Part shown: positions 8,140-16,857 of the stretch, in pieces
Position numbering within the stretch: the first letter of the stretch is position 1
Layout of the letters: the number at the start of each line of letters is the position of its first letter
Made by a program: the position numbers and the translations under genes
The notes under the pieces: generated by a model
Seen by the model: the letters and a program-made list of their open reading frames with translations, nothing else
Told to the model about the DNA's origin: nothing
The model's database searches: none
Assembly (NCBI RefSeq): GCF_003576455.2
Contig: NZ_CP032869.1
Span: 5,146,001 to 5,210,000 of the forward strand
Source: Mucilaginibacter celer
Lineage (GTDB): Bacteria; Bacteroidota; Bacteroidia; Sphingobacteriales; Sphingobacteriaceae
Length of the DNA stretch: 64,000 nt
Direction of reading: 5' to 3'

Positions 8140-8265
8140 CTACTTTTTTTTTGCGTCCTCTGCCTTCTTCACAAAAAAAGGTTCATCAGCATAGCTTCTA
8201 ACATCGCTGCTGAAAATAGCTTTGCTGTTTTCAGCCCTATTTTTATTTTGTTTAACAGTTTCCAT
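8140..8265 (-). CDS. Small hypothetical protein next to DUF6934-like pseudogene
   Basis: A short frame of 41 residues starts METVKQNKNR and contains SSDVRSYADEPFFVKKAE. It looks like the small companion often seen beside DUF6934-type genes (from memory of the family, not a search). A run of nine A residues on the coding strand (T9 at 8144-8152) is followed at once by a stop. Shortening the run by two would extend the protein by about eleven residues ending LVLPGDKK. It may therefore be a slightly shortened allele. Function is unknown. Confidence 0.45.
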   Translation of the reverse strand: METVKQNKNRAENSKAIFSSDVRSYADEPFFVKKAEDAKKK

Positions 8266-8305
8266 CACAATTCCTTATTTATCAAATATACTCTTTTGTT
8301 TTCTT

Positions 8306-8738
8306 TTAACAAAAAAACGCCTCATAGTTAACATCTTTCCGAAACTTATACACCTCTGCATTCTTCACTCCATAAACATCAAAATCTTTAATAAGTTCAT
8401 CCAACAGTCCAGAAATTCCAATTTGATATAACCGTGTTCTGGCAGGTGTACTACCTTCGGCATATATTAAATGATTGCCAAAATGGTCACAAAAATCATT
8501 TATAGTATTGGCTACTATGGCAAGCACCATATTTTTTGTCATTGTTATTTGTGACAATAGTGTCACTTACAACACCTGTTTGGGAGTCCTCATCTCCAAA
8601 GGCCAAATTGTAAACAATAGGATCATTTTGAATCTTAAAAAACGTTACAACTTTTTTAATTCTCCCTTTAGGGCCTTCACTATAAAATTGATATGCTTTG
8701 TAATCGCTGCTAAAATATTCGTATCGCTGTAGATTCAT
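8306..8738 (-). pseudogene. DUF6934-like protein, single frameshift
   Basis: Two overlapping minus-strand frames form one protein. The upstream frame (start 8738) gives MNLQRYEYFSSDYKAY... to IVTNNND. The downstream frame (from about 8535 to 8306) continues KNMVLAIVANTINDFCDHFG... to VNYEAFFC. The join is at six A residues on the coding strand (T6 at 8532-8537); removing one A restores a single frame of about 143 residues. The combined sequence resembles Bacteroidota DUF6934 proteins, with the expected FYSEGPKGRIKKVV and AEGSTPARTRLYQ segments. Function is unknown. It could be a real null allele, a phase-variable tract or a sequencing error. Confidence 0.65.
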
Positions 8739-8894
8739 TTAAAAGTATTTCGGTTTAAGCCGATTCTAATTTATAGCAAAAATTTAAAAATCATAACAAC
8801 AGTCGGTTTATCTCTAATTGTCATAATTTTAAAAAAACATTATAAATAAATAAACATTTACTTATAATTGTATCAGAATTTGAATTGACAATTT

Positions 8895-9491
8895 ATGCGC
8901 CCTAAAAACTTAGAAAAAGAACAAGCCATCCGCACTATCGCATTGGAGATCATCGCTACAGAAGGCCTCGAAAATCTGAGCATGCAAAAACTGGCCAAAG
9001 CAGCCGGGGTGTCTCCGCGCACCATCTACATTAAGTATGAGGATAAAGAGGACCTACTGATCAAGCTTTTCATCACCGAAGTCTTAGGCGCTTATGAAGC
9101 CGCTATTCTGAAAGATTTTGATGAGCAAATGAATTTTTCGACAGGTGTTAAAAAACTATGGTTCAACGCCTTTGAATATCTTAAAAATAACAAGCCGCAT
9201 TTTTCGCTGATGCTATACGGCAAATCCTCGCCTTTATTGAATAAAGCTTATCAAAGGGAAAACATTCAGCAGGGGCAGTTTTTTGCGCCAATCCACCGCT
9301 TTATGGAGGCTAATGTAAAAGAGGGAATAATCTGCGATCTGCCTTTTGATGTGCAGCGGGCATTGCTCTTCTCTCCACTTCTTGAACTGGTGAATGAATA
9401 CTTTGATCATGCCGAAAGGCCCCGGCAGATCATTACGACCGATGTTGTAGCCGAATGCTGCGATATCGTAATAAAAGGCCTTTTAAAATAA
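8895..9491 (+). CDS. TetR/AcrR-family transcriptional regulator
   Basis: The protein has 198 residues. The N-terminal helix-turn-helix (about 10-55; NLSMQKLAKAAGVSPRTIYIKYEDKEDLL) is typical of TetR. The C-terminal half is the ligand-binding and dimerisation domain. The gene ends 9 bp before the start of the flavin monooxygenase gene, so the two form an operon. It likely represses its own transcription and that of the monooxygenase until a small molecule binds. The 156-bp upstream region is very AT-rich; no clear palindromic operator was picked out by eye. Confidence 0.92.
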   Translation: MRPKNLEKEQAIRTIALEIIATEGLENLSMQKLAKAAGVSPRTIYIKYEDKEDLLIKLFITEVLGAYEAAILKDFDEQMNFSTGVKKLWFNAFEYLKNNKPHFSLMLYGKSSPLLNKAYQRENIQQGQFFAPIHRFMEANVKEGIICDLPFDVQRALLFSPLLELVNEYFDHAERPRQIITTDVVAECCDIVIKGLLK

Positions 9492-9500
9492 TAAACAACA

Positions 9501-10652
9501 ATGAAAGCGATTAAAAACAAAAACATAGCCATTGTAGGTGGCGGTCCCGGAGGGCTTACGCTTGCCCGTCTTTTGCAGATGAACGGACCTACCGTAAAAG
9601 TGTATGAGCGCGACGCTAATAAAGATAAGCGGGTACAGGGTGCCACGCTCGATCTGCATGAAGAATCGGGCCTGAAAGCTTTAGAAGTGGCCGGACTGAT
9701 GGAGGCCTTTAACGCCAATTACCGCCCCGGAGCCGATAGACTCAGAGTTACGGATAAAAGCGGCACTATTGTTTTGGACGAACATGGCGCCGAAGGCGGC
9801 TCATACAACCGCCCCGAAATTGACCGCGGGCCCTTAAGAAAAATCCTGCTCGAATCTCTGCAACCTGATACCGTGGTTTGGGATAGCCAATTTGTTTCGC
9901 TTAGCGAACACGATGACACAATTAAACTCGGGTTTAAAAATGGGACAGTAGCTTATGCCGATATAGTGATTGCCGCCGATGGTGCCAATTCAAAAATCCG
10001 TCCTTACATTACTCCTATAAAACCTTTTTATGCCGGGATCAGCGTGATTGAAGGTGCTGTTTATAATTCGGAGGCGAACAGTCCTCAAATTCATCAACTT
10101 TTAAATGGCGGTAAAATATTTGCCATGGGCGATGAAAAAACGCTGATAGTAAGTTCGAAAGGCGATGGCAGTTTGGTATTTTACGCGGGCCTGAAAACTG
10201 CCGAAACATGGTTGCAGGATAGCGGGATCGATTTTAAAAATAAAGCAGAGGTATTTGCCTGGTTTAAACAGGAGTTTACCGGGTGGAGTAACATTTGGGA
10301 TGAGCTTTTTGTAAACGCCGAACCGGTATTTATCCCACGCCCGCAATATTGCATGCCATTGGATCAAACCTGGGATGCGCTGCCTAACCTCACCATGCTG
10401 GGTGATGCCGCCCACCTGATGCCACCTTACGCCGGAGAAGGCGTGAACATGGCCATGCTTGATGCTTTAGAGCTGGCTGGATGTTTGTTAAATGATGATT
10501 ATGCAAATGTACATGATGCGATAGCAGCTTATGAAAAGCAGATGAGAGCAAGGGCATCTGAAACCGCGGTTGTTACATTGGAGCAGACGAAATCGCTACA
10601 TTCTGCGGATGGATTGAAAAATTTGGTGGCGATGTTCAGACTGGAGGAATAG
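9501..10652 (+). CDS. TetX-like FAD-dependent monooxygenase
   Basis: The protein has 383 residues of the PHBH/TetX flavin monooxygenase class. The Rossmann fingerprint is IVGGGPGGLTLARLLQMNG (residues 10-28), followed by VYERD. The second FAD motif is MLGDAAHLMPPYAGEGVNMAM near residues 300-320. The segments TLDLHEESGLKALEVAGL and EIDRGPLRKILLESL closely parallel Tet(X) tetracycline-inactivating enzymes. It uses NADPH and oxygen to hydroxylate an aromatic or polycyclic substrate. Whether it inactivates tetracyclines cannot be told from sequence alone. It is co-transcribed with the TetR regulator 9 bp upstream, an arrangement fitting inducible detoxification. Confidence 0.88.
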   Translation: MKAIKNKNIAIVGGGPGGLTLARLLQMNGPTVKVYERDANKDKRVQGATLDLHEESGLKALEVAGLMEAFNANYRPGADRLRVTDKSGTIVLDEHGAEGGSYNRPEIDRGPLRKILLESLQPDTVVWDSQFVSLSEHDDTIKLGFKNGTVAYADIVIAADGANSKIRPYITPIKPFYAGISVIEGAVYNSEANSPQIHQLLNGGKIFAMGDEKTLIVSSKGDGSLVFYAGLKTAETWLQDSGIDFKNKAEVFAWFKQEFTGWSNIWDELFVNAEPVFIPRPQYCMPLDQTWDALPNLTMLGDAAHLMPPYAGEGVNMAMLDALELAGCLLNDDYANVHDAIAAYEKQMRARASETAVVTLEQTKSLHSADGLKNLVAMFRLEE

Positions 10653-10708
10653 TAAAACTATAATAGTTTATTGTGGGATCCTGATACCACAAAGTGTTTT
10701 AGGCAGGC

Positions 10709-10739
10709 TTTGAACAAATTGTTTAATAAACTATATTAG
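10709..10739 (+). promoter_or_regulatory. Candidate Bacteroidota promoter for TIR-LRR-Roc gene
   Basis: TTTG at 10709-10712 is followed after exactly 19 bases by TATATTAG at 10732-10739. This resembles the Bacteroidota -33 (TTTG) and -7 (TAnnTTTG) elements with normal spacing. Transcription would start near 10745, leaving a leader of about 14 bases before the ATG at 10759. The gene thus appears to have its own promoter, separate from the TetR/TetX operon. Confidence 0.5.
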
Positions 10740-10758
10740 AGCAACCTGAATTTAGCGC

Positions 10759-13700
10759 ATGAGCAACTCTGATATACCTAACATTTTCATATCATATTCT
10801 CACTATGACAAAAGCTACAAAACAACATTAGAGCATTATCTAAAAATTCTGCCGCTGAACTTCAACCTGCTTTCCGACGATCTGCTAACAGGTGCAGATG
10901 AGTGGAAGGGAAAATTAGATACCATGCGCGAAAGTGCAGATATCTTCCTCTTGTTGGTCTCTCCGGATTATCTTTCTTCCGAAACTGTTAGAAATGAACT
11001 TGCCCATATATATAGTATCAAGACGGAAAACAGAAAGATATTACCTGTCATATTAAAGCCCTGTAACTGGAAAGGTTATGAGTTTAGCAGTTACCAGGTC
11101 GTCCCTAAATTCGGCGAACCTGTTTCAACTTTTATGGACTTCGAGGCGGCCTATAAAGAGATTGTGACGACAGTAAGTTCATTCCTGTCTCCGCTCAACC
11201 CAAGGGCATTATGGAATATTGGTGTGGAAATCCATGATCGTACCGGGACACTCGATCTTAGTAGCTGTAATCTCGAGTATATTCCTGAATTATTGTGGGG
11301 AATGGATTGGATATCGAAACTGATTTTAAAACAAAATCTTATACAAGAAATCTATCACCTTGACAATATGGTGAATTTAGAAGTCTTGGATTTAAGTAAA
11401 AATCAAATTAAAAAAATCGAGAACCTTAATGCTAATAAACGCTTATCCACACTTTACCTATCAGATAATTCAATAGTAAAAATTGAATCGCTCAGTTCCC
11501 TTATATCACTGGTCATACTTGATCTTGGCAGCAATAATATCGAAGAAATTAACGGATTATCTGTTTGTGTTAATTTAAAGGCATTACGCTTGTCGTATAA
11601 TCAAATAAAGGTTATTGCAAATATTAGTCAACTAAAAAATCTCAAAAGCTTTTATATATCTCACAATTTAGTTGAAGAAATTGAAGATCTCGAAAGCTTA
11701 CACTCACTAAACCTTATTCATCTAACAGACAATAAATTAGTAACATTAAGACCCCTTTTATGGCATATCCAAAATGGATTACCCGTATATTATGATAAAG
11801 CCGAAAACCTACCTGATGTTGGAATTACGATAGCAAACAACAATCTATTGGCAGAACCCCCTCCGGAATTAGTAATAAAAGGCAATGAGGAAATAATAAG
11901 ATATTTTGAAGAAGCAGACAGGTTTGGTCTTAATAATGTTAACATTCTTAAATTAGTGCTTGTTGGCAATAGCAGGGCAGGTAAAACAAATTTCAGCGAA
12001 TTTATACGCACAAATAAAATCACCCTAAACAGCACCTCGACAGATTTACTTGACATTCAATTCTGGCGATCTCCTTTTAACGATGAAAAAGGCGGACAAG
12101 CCATTCAAATTAATATTTTTGATTTCGGTGGCCAGGATTACTATCACGATGCCCACAAAATGTTTTACTCAAGCGATACCGCATATATTTTGCTGTGGGA
12201 CCAGGAAAGTAATCATTATGAAGAGAGGGAAGATGCCGATAATATAACCTATGAAAATTATCCCCTGGAGTATTGGCTCGAATCTATTAAATACAATTTG
12301 TCAGAAAAATCCAAAGAGGTATTATCAACTGTAAACACCTCCCTGCCTCCGGTTTTGATTATCCAAAACAAAATAGATCTCGCCCCGCAACAGCCGACAT
12401 ATAAGCGACAGTATGTTGATCAGCAAAGATTAGCTAAAGAGAACGATAATATCTGGGGTTTTTTTGATATTTCTTTACTAACAGGTAAAAGAACGTCAAT
12501 CTTATTAGAGGTATTAGGCGAATTTATTAAATCTGTACCCTTAGCCGGGCGCAACTTATTAAGCTACGAGCACGAAATTGTTCTGCATTACCTGAAGAAA
12601 AATAAAGAGTTGAAGGTAATGTCTATAGATGAGTTCTGGCGTGATTGCAAATCAAGAATTAAAGGCCCAACTGTTTCTTTTAAAGAAGTGAACGCCCGGG
12701 TACTGGCTCATATTATGAATAACATGGGCATTGTTTATTTTGACCAAAAGGACAAAATCTATACCGATGTTGCCCGGCTAAATGTTCAAATTAAAAAGAT
12801 AATGGAGCTTGCAAAAAAAGGGCAGGACAAAGGTATCTTTTACGATCACCAGCTTGTAAATATCCCTTTCAATAAAGAAATTCTTGAACTTTTAGCGCAA
12901 AACAGTTCTATTATCAAAATTGGGCCTTCGGCTTATTTGGCTCCTCAATTTCTACCAGTAAAACCAGAGGCAAGAATTGAATTCTTTTTACCCGCTTTCA
13001 GGCATAACCAGGTGCGCTTTATGTACGATGCCTATTTTCATAAAAACATCCTGTTGAGGTTATTTTCAAAATACCTTGAGGGTGCCAATATGGAAGAGGC
13101 TGAAGGCATAAAGAACCTTCCCTTTTGGCGCAATGGTATTATGATTGCCAACACTGAGGGCGACGAAAAGAAAATAATATTAATTGAATTTGAAAAGAAT
13201 ACCAATTGCGGTATAATCAATATGCGCACCCTTACGCAGTTTTCAAAACATAAATTTGAAGGCGATGTAATGCGTACACTTGAACAATTAAACGCCGGAT
13301 GCTCTGTTAAAAAAATGATTTCTGTAAACAGCCGTCAATTCTTTGAGGTTAACTGGTTAAAAGAACAGGTAAATGCCGGCCAGTACGTATTTTATAAAGA
13401 TAATAATACTTTTAGTATTAATGGCCTTAAGCACATGGAGCATTTTGAACGTGTTCCAAAAAAACTTTTCATTTCATACTCGTCTGCAAATGCCGCCTTT
13501 GTAAAGCGCTTCATTACACATTTACAGGTATTAAAAAATGAAAAATTGATTGAGCCGTGGTATGACAGGATGATTGAACCTGGCACAAAATGGGATGATA
13601 CAATCAGACAAGAAATGAAAAACTCTGATCTGATCGTATTTCTATTAAGTCCCGATTTTTTAGCAACCCAATATATAATGGAAACCGAGATTCCGTTGGC

Positions 13701-13899
13701 AATAGATCAATTTTCGGATGATTATTCAAAGTTTTTCTTTATTGAACTTCACCCCAGTAGCTGGCGCCGAACCAAGCTTTCACAATTTCAACAAACATCA
13801 AATAATCAGGCAACCGAAAAAAATGTCACCCAGATTAAAGATGTCAACGCTGATGATAAGTGGCTCGAAGCTATCGAAGCACTCCGAACGCTATTGTAG
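10759..13899 (+). CDS. TIR-LRR-Roc-COR-TIR protein, putative single-gene defence NLR-like GTPase
   Basis: The protein has 1046 residues with these domains in order. TIR domain at 8-115 (IFISYSHYDKSY; SPDYLSSETVRNELAH, candidate catalytic Glu80). About eight SDS22-like leucine-rich repeats at 160-335. Roc GTPase at 395-595, with P-loop GNSRAGKT (403-410), DFGGQ (455-459) and NKID (537-540). COR-like region at about 600-860. Second TIR at 901-1005 (LFISYSSANAAF; IMETEIPLAI, candidate Glu977). Bacterial Roco proteins are nucleotide-regulated dimers; many TIR domains cleave NAD+ or signal in antiphage defence. I infer a sensor-switch-effector immune protein with LRRs sensing, Roc-COR switching and TIRs acting. 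The LRR section looks more AT-rich than its neighbours, suggesting transfer. No signal peptide or membrane segment is seen. Confidence 0.9.
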   Translation: MSNSDIPNIFISYSHYDKSYKTTLEHYLKILPLNFNLLSDDLLTGADEWKGKLDTMRESADIFLLLVSPDYLSSETVRNELAHIYSIKTENRKILPVILKPCNWKGYEFSSYQVVPKFGEPVSTFMDFEAAYKEIVTTVSSFLSPLNPRALWNIGVEIHDRTGTLDLSSCNLEYIPELLWGMDWISKLILKQNLIQEIYHLDNMVNLEVLDLSKNQIKKIENLNANKRLSTLYLSDNSIVKIESLSSLISLVILDLGSNNIEEINGLSVCVNLKALRLSYNQIKVIANISQLKNLKSFYISHNLVEEIEDLESLHSLNLIHLTDNKLVTLRPLLWHIQNGLPVYYDKAENLPDVGITIANNNLLAEPPPELVIKGNEEIIRYFEEADRFGLNNVNILKLVLVGNSRAGKTNFSEFIRTNKITLNSTSTDLLDIQFWRSPFNDEKGGQAIQINIFDFGGQDYYHDAHKMFYSSDTAYILLWDQESNHYEEREDADNITYENYPLEYWLESIKYNLSEKSKEVLSTVNTSLPPVLIIQNKIDLAPQQPTYKRQYVDQQRLAKENDNIWGFFDISLLTGKRTSILLEVLGEFIKSVPLAGRNLLSYEHEIVLHYLKKNKELKVMSIDEFWRDCKSRIKGPTVSFKEVNARVLAHIMNNMGIVYFDQKDKIYTDVARLNVQIKKIMELAKKGQDKGIFYDHQLVNIPFNKEILELLAQNSSIIKIGPSAYLAPQFLPVKPEARIEFFLPAFRHNQVRFMYDAYFHKNILLRLFSKYLEGANMEEAEGIKNLPFWRNGIMIANTEGDEKKIILIEFEKNTNCGIINMRTLTQFSKHKFEGDVMRTLEQLNAGCSVKKMISVNSRQFFEVNWLKEQVNAGQYVFYKDNNTFSINGLKHMEHFERVPKKLFISYSSANAAFVKRFITHLQVLKNEKLIEPWYDRMIEPGTKWDDTIRQEMKNSDLIVFLLSPDFLATQYIMETEIPLAIDQFSDDYSKFFFIELHPSSWRRTKLSQFQQTSNNQATEKNVTQIKDVNADDKWLEAIEALRTLL

Positions 13900-14922
13900 C
13901 TACGATACCGTAATCTCCCCCCTCAAATCAGTCTCCAGCCACTCCTTCACCTGCAACGGGTCATCGCTTTGCCCCAACAGGTACATCATTTTGGTTACAG
14001 CCGATTCAAACGTCATATCATAACCGTTGGCTACGCCTATATCTTTCAGGTGCTTGCTGGTTTCGTAACGGCCCAATTCAACAGTGCCTACTTTACATTG
14101 TGAAATATCAAGAATTACTTTGCCACTATCTATAGCGTTTTTAAGCAAGTCGATAAACCAGGCATCGGTTGTGGTGTTACCGGCACCGAAGGTTTCCATT
14201 ACTATGCCGCGTACGTCGGCACTTAAAATATTTTTAACCACTTTAGGACTGATACCCGGATACAGTTTAAGTACCCCCACATCGTTCACCAGGTTATTGT
14301 GGATGATCAGTGCGCTCTCTTCTTCGGGTTGCCTGATATCATTTACGCTGAAACGCAAATGCACGCCCGATTCGGCCAGGATAGGATAGTTTGGTGAGCG
14401 GAAAGCTTCAAACTTTGATGAGTTATATTTAAAAGCCCTGTTACCGCGGAAAAGTTTATAATCAAAATAGATACAAACCTCCGGCACCCGGGCGCGATCG
14501 TTCTTTTTGGCTTTGGCTATTTCGATAGCCGTCATCAGGTTCTCTTTTGCATCGGTGCGGATGGCACTGATGGGCAGTTGCGAACCGGTGAAGATGATGG
14601 GCTTGCCCAAATTCTCTAACATAAAACTTAATGCCGAAGCTGTATAAGCCATGGTATCCGATCCGTGTAAAATCACAAAACCATCGTTATCATGATAATT
14701 TGCCTGAATTAACCCGGCCAGTTCGCTCCAGATTTCGGGGTTCATGTTTGATGAATCGATAATCTCATCAAACGAGTGTACTTTAATGCGGCAGTTAAGC
14801 TTTTCAAGCTCGGGCACATTATCCATTATCTGCTCAAAGTTAATAGGTTTGAGCACCTTTGTAACCGGATCACTCATCATACCTATTGTCCCTCCGGTAT
14901 AGATGATTAAAATTTGGCTCAT
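13900..14922 (-). CDS. ansA: Type I L-asparaginase
   Basis: The protein has 340 residues and hydrolyses L-asparagine to aspartate and ammonia in the cytoplasm. The first catalytic Thr lies in IYTGGTIGMM near the N-terminus and the second catalytic motif is HGSDTMAYTASAL near residues 90-102. There is no signal peptide, which fits the cytoplasmic type I enzyme. The gene lies 37 bp downstream of a TatD-type hydrolase gene on the same strand, probably an operon. Its stop codon directly abuts the stop codon of the convergent TIR-LRR-Roc gene with no intergenic base, so the transcripts must overlap. Confidence 0.95.
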   Translation of the reverse strand: MSQILIIYTGGTIGMMSDPVTKVLKPINFEQIMDNVPELEKLNCRIKVHSFDEIIDSSNMNPEIWSELAGLIQANYHDNDGFVILHGSDTMAYTASALSFMLENLGKPIIFTGSQLPISAIRTDAKENLMTAIEIAKAKKNDRARVPEVCIYFDYKLFRGNRAFKYNSSKFEAFRSPNYPILAESGVHLRFSVNDIRQPEEESALIIHNNLVNDVGVLKLYPGISPKVVKNILSADVRGIVMETFGAGNTTTDAWFIDLLKNAIDSGKVILDISQCKVGTVELGRYETSKHLKDIGVANGYDMTFESAVTKMMYLLGQSDDPLQVKEWLETDLRGEITVS

Positions 14923-14959
14923 TAATTAAGTTATATGCTGTTTTAAATATTAAACAATT

Positions 14960-15727
14960 TTAAATTCCGAACACAAGCCTGGAATTTTCGGTAGTGGCTT
15001 CGGCCACTTTTTCGATGCTTGTTTGCTGAAGCTCGGCTACTTTTTGGGCAATATACACCAGGTATGAGCTTTCATTAGGTTTACCCCTGAACGGAACGGG
15101 CGTAAGGTACGGAGAATCTGTTTCTAAAACTATATGTTTTAAGTCAATTTCGGGTATAACTTTATCAAGTCCCGAGTTTTTGTAGGTAACTATCCCTCCT
15201 ATTCCCAGGTAAAAATTCAGGTCGATTACCTGCCGGGCCTGTTCAACTGTGCCGCCAAAACAATGAAAAATGCCGCGCAGTTTTTCGTCGGCTTCCTGTT
15301 TCAGTACTTCGTAAACTTCGTTAAAAGCATCGCGGCAGTGAATTACTATTGGCAAATCAAGGCTTTTTGCCCAGTTAATTTGTTTTACAAAAGCATCTAC
15401 CTGCTCTTTTAAATGGTTTTTATCCCAATACAGGTCGATGCCGATCTCGCCTATAGCATAGATCTTGTTTTGCTGATGGGCGTTCATGATCGCCGATAGC
15501 TCGGCTTCCCAGTTCTCATTTACATCGCAGGGATGCAGGCCCAGCATGGGGTAACAATATTGCGGATATTCTTCAACCAAGCCGTATATCAGGGGTACCG
15601 AAGCTGCATCAACATTGGGTAAAAACAAGCGGGTGATTTGATTATCGATACAACGCTGCATTAATGCCTTGCGCTTTTCGGGGATGGTTTCGTAGTATAA
15701 ATGGGTGTGCGTGTCGGTTAAAACCAT
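14960..15727 (-). CDS. TatD-family metal-dependent hydrolase/DNase
   Basis: The protein has 255 residues of the amidohydrolase-fold TatD family. Metal ligands are in DTHTHLY (residues 5-11), the Glu in IGEIGIDLYWD, the His residues in VIHCRDAF and HCFGG, and the Asp in LETDSPYLTP. Family members act as 3'-5' exonucleases on DNA, or on D-aminoacyl-tRNA. It lies upstream of ansA with a 37-bp gap and should share its transcript. Confidence 0.93.
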   Translation of the reverse strand: MVLTDTHTHLYYETIPEKRKALMQRCIDNQITRLFLPNVDAASVPLIYGLVEEYPQYCYPMLGLHPCDVNENWEAELSAIMNAHQQNKIYAIGEIGIDLYWDKNHLKEQVDAFVKQINWAKSLDLPIVIHCRDAFNEVYEVLKQEADEKLRGIFHCFGGTVEQARQVIDLNFYLGIGGIVTYKNSGLDKVIPEIDLKHIVLETDSPYLTPVPFRGKPNESSYLVYIAQKVAELQQTSIEKVAEATTENSRLVFGI

Positions 15728-15810
15728 GCTGCAAAAATAATCCTTGAACTATGTAATAACGAATTTATTGCGGTAAAGTATCATCCTACCCAATTAAAGC
15801 CGGATAATAT

Positions 15811-15846
15811 CAAACAAAAAGCCTCCTGTTTTTGGCAGGAGGCTTT
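15811..15846 (-). terminator. Terminator after FKBP-type isomerase gene
   Basis: An 11-bp stem (aaagcctcctg at 15818-15828, caggaggcttt at 15836-15846) is followed, on the minus strand, by a T-rich tail (rc of caaacaaaaa). It lies four bases beyond the stop of the FKBP gene at 15851. Confidence 0.85.
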
Positions 15847-15850
15847 ATAA

Positions 15851-16843
15851 TTAGTTTTTCTTTTTAGCTACGGGTTTCTTTGCACCAACTTTTTTAACCG
15901 GTGTTTTACCGGCAGCGGGCTTGGGTGCTACAAGGTGTTTACCCGGTTTCACCTTTACCAGTTCCAGATCAAACAACAATGTGCTGTATCCGGGAATAGC
16001 AGGCCCATTTCCACGGTCGCCATAACCTATTGACGACGGGATGATGAACGTTGCTTTTGAGCCTTCATTCAGCAAAAGCAAACCCTCTTCCCAACCTTGA
16101 ATTACGCGGTTTTCGCCTAAAACAACGCTGATGGGTTCGTAGGTGCGGCCCGGTTGTTCCAGGCCTGCTGCTTTGGCATTGGCCTCCACGCTACTGTCAA
16201 ACACTTTACCATTAAGCGTTTTGCCGGTATAATTTACCAGTACAGTATCGCCTGCAAGCGGTTTCTTTTTGGCCGAAGGACTGGTAATAATATATTTTAA
16301 GCCCGATGCCGTAGTAAGGGGTTTAAGGCCATGAGCGGCGATATACTTATCCCTGTCAACAGCTTCGGCTTGTTTCAGCTTTTCCAACCCGGCATTCCTT
16401 TCGGCAATAGCATCATTTAACGATTGGATTTTCTCCATCTTGATAATAAAAACAAGATAGCTTCCTTTCGGGAAGAATGGCGGACGGGCTTCTTCGTGTC
16501 CTTTAAATACCGAATCGGTAGGAACTTTTACCAGTGCACTGTCCTTAACGGCAAGCAGTGGGAATATATCCATCATATCGCCCAAAGCGCGCCATTCCTG
16601 GATCTGCGCCTGGGCCGGCCTGCCGGCAGTATAGCTACTGAACAATACCGAATCTTTATCCGTTTTTTGGATAAAGTTAAAAGTAATAACATCATTAAGC
16701 TTCGGTTTATCGCCGGGGTTGGCCGTGTATATTTTATAAAACGAACCTTTATCGGTTTTCTGCAAGCCTTCGGTTTGCGCGTTGGCCTTTGAAGCAAATA
16801 CGGCTAACGCAGCTATTAAAAAATAAAAAAAGTGCTTTTTCAT
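15851..16843 (-). CDS. FKBP-type peptidyl-prolyl cis-trans isomerase, periplasmic
   Basis: The protein has 330 residues with an N-terminal signal peptide (FFYFLIAALAVFASKANAQ). A degenerate FKBP-like domain occupies the first half (about 30-140). A canonical FKBP_C domain (about 195-300) contains LVNYTGKTLNGKVFDSS, VIQGWEEGLLLLNEGSKAT and IPSSIGYGDRG. The C-terminal tail is Lys/Pro-rich (KKPVAKKKN). It should catalyse proline isomerisation during folding of exported proteins. It is a tandem paralogue of the next gene upstream, from which it is separated by its own terminator. Confidence 0.93.
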   Translation of the reverse strand: MKKHFFYFLIAALAVFASKANAQTEGLQKTDKGSFYKIYTANPGDKPKLNDVITFNFIQKTDKDSVLFSSYTAGRPAQAQIQEWRALGDMMDIFPLLAVKDSALVKVPTDSVFKGHEEARPPFFPKGSYLVFIIKMEKIQSLNDAIAERNAGLEKLKQAEAVDRDKYIAAHGLKPLTTASGLKYIITSPSAKKKPLAGDTVLVNYTGKTLNGKVFDSSVEANAKAAGLEQPGRTYEPISVVLGENRVIQGWEEGLLLLNEGSKATFIIPSSIGYGDRGNGPAIPGYSTLLFDLELVKVKPGKHLVAPKPAAGKTPVKKVGAKKPVAKKKN

Positions 16844-16857
16844 ACGCTATAAATAAA

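Noticed and set aside
8222..8431. Plus-strand frame of 69 residues in the accessory gap
   Set aside because: It is antisense to the minus-strand small genes, AT-rich, and lacks any family resemblance.
10759..13899. Two separate genes for the TIR and GTPase parts
   Set aside because: The reading frame is continuous over 1046 codons with no internal ribosome-binding site or stop.
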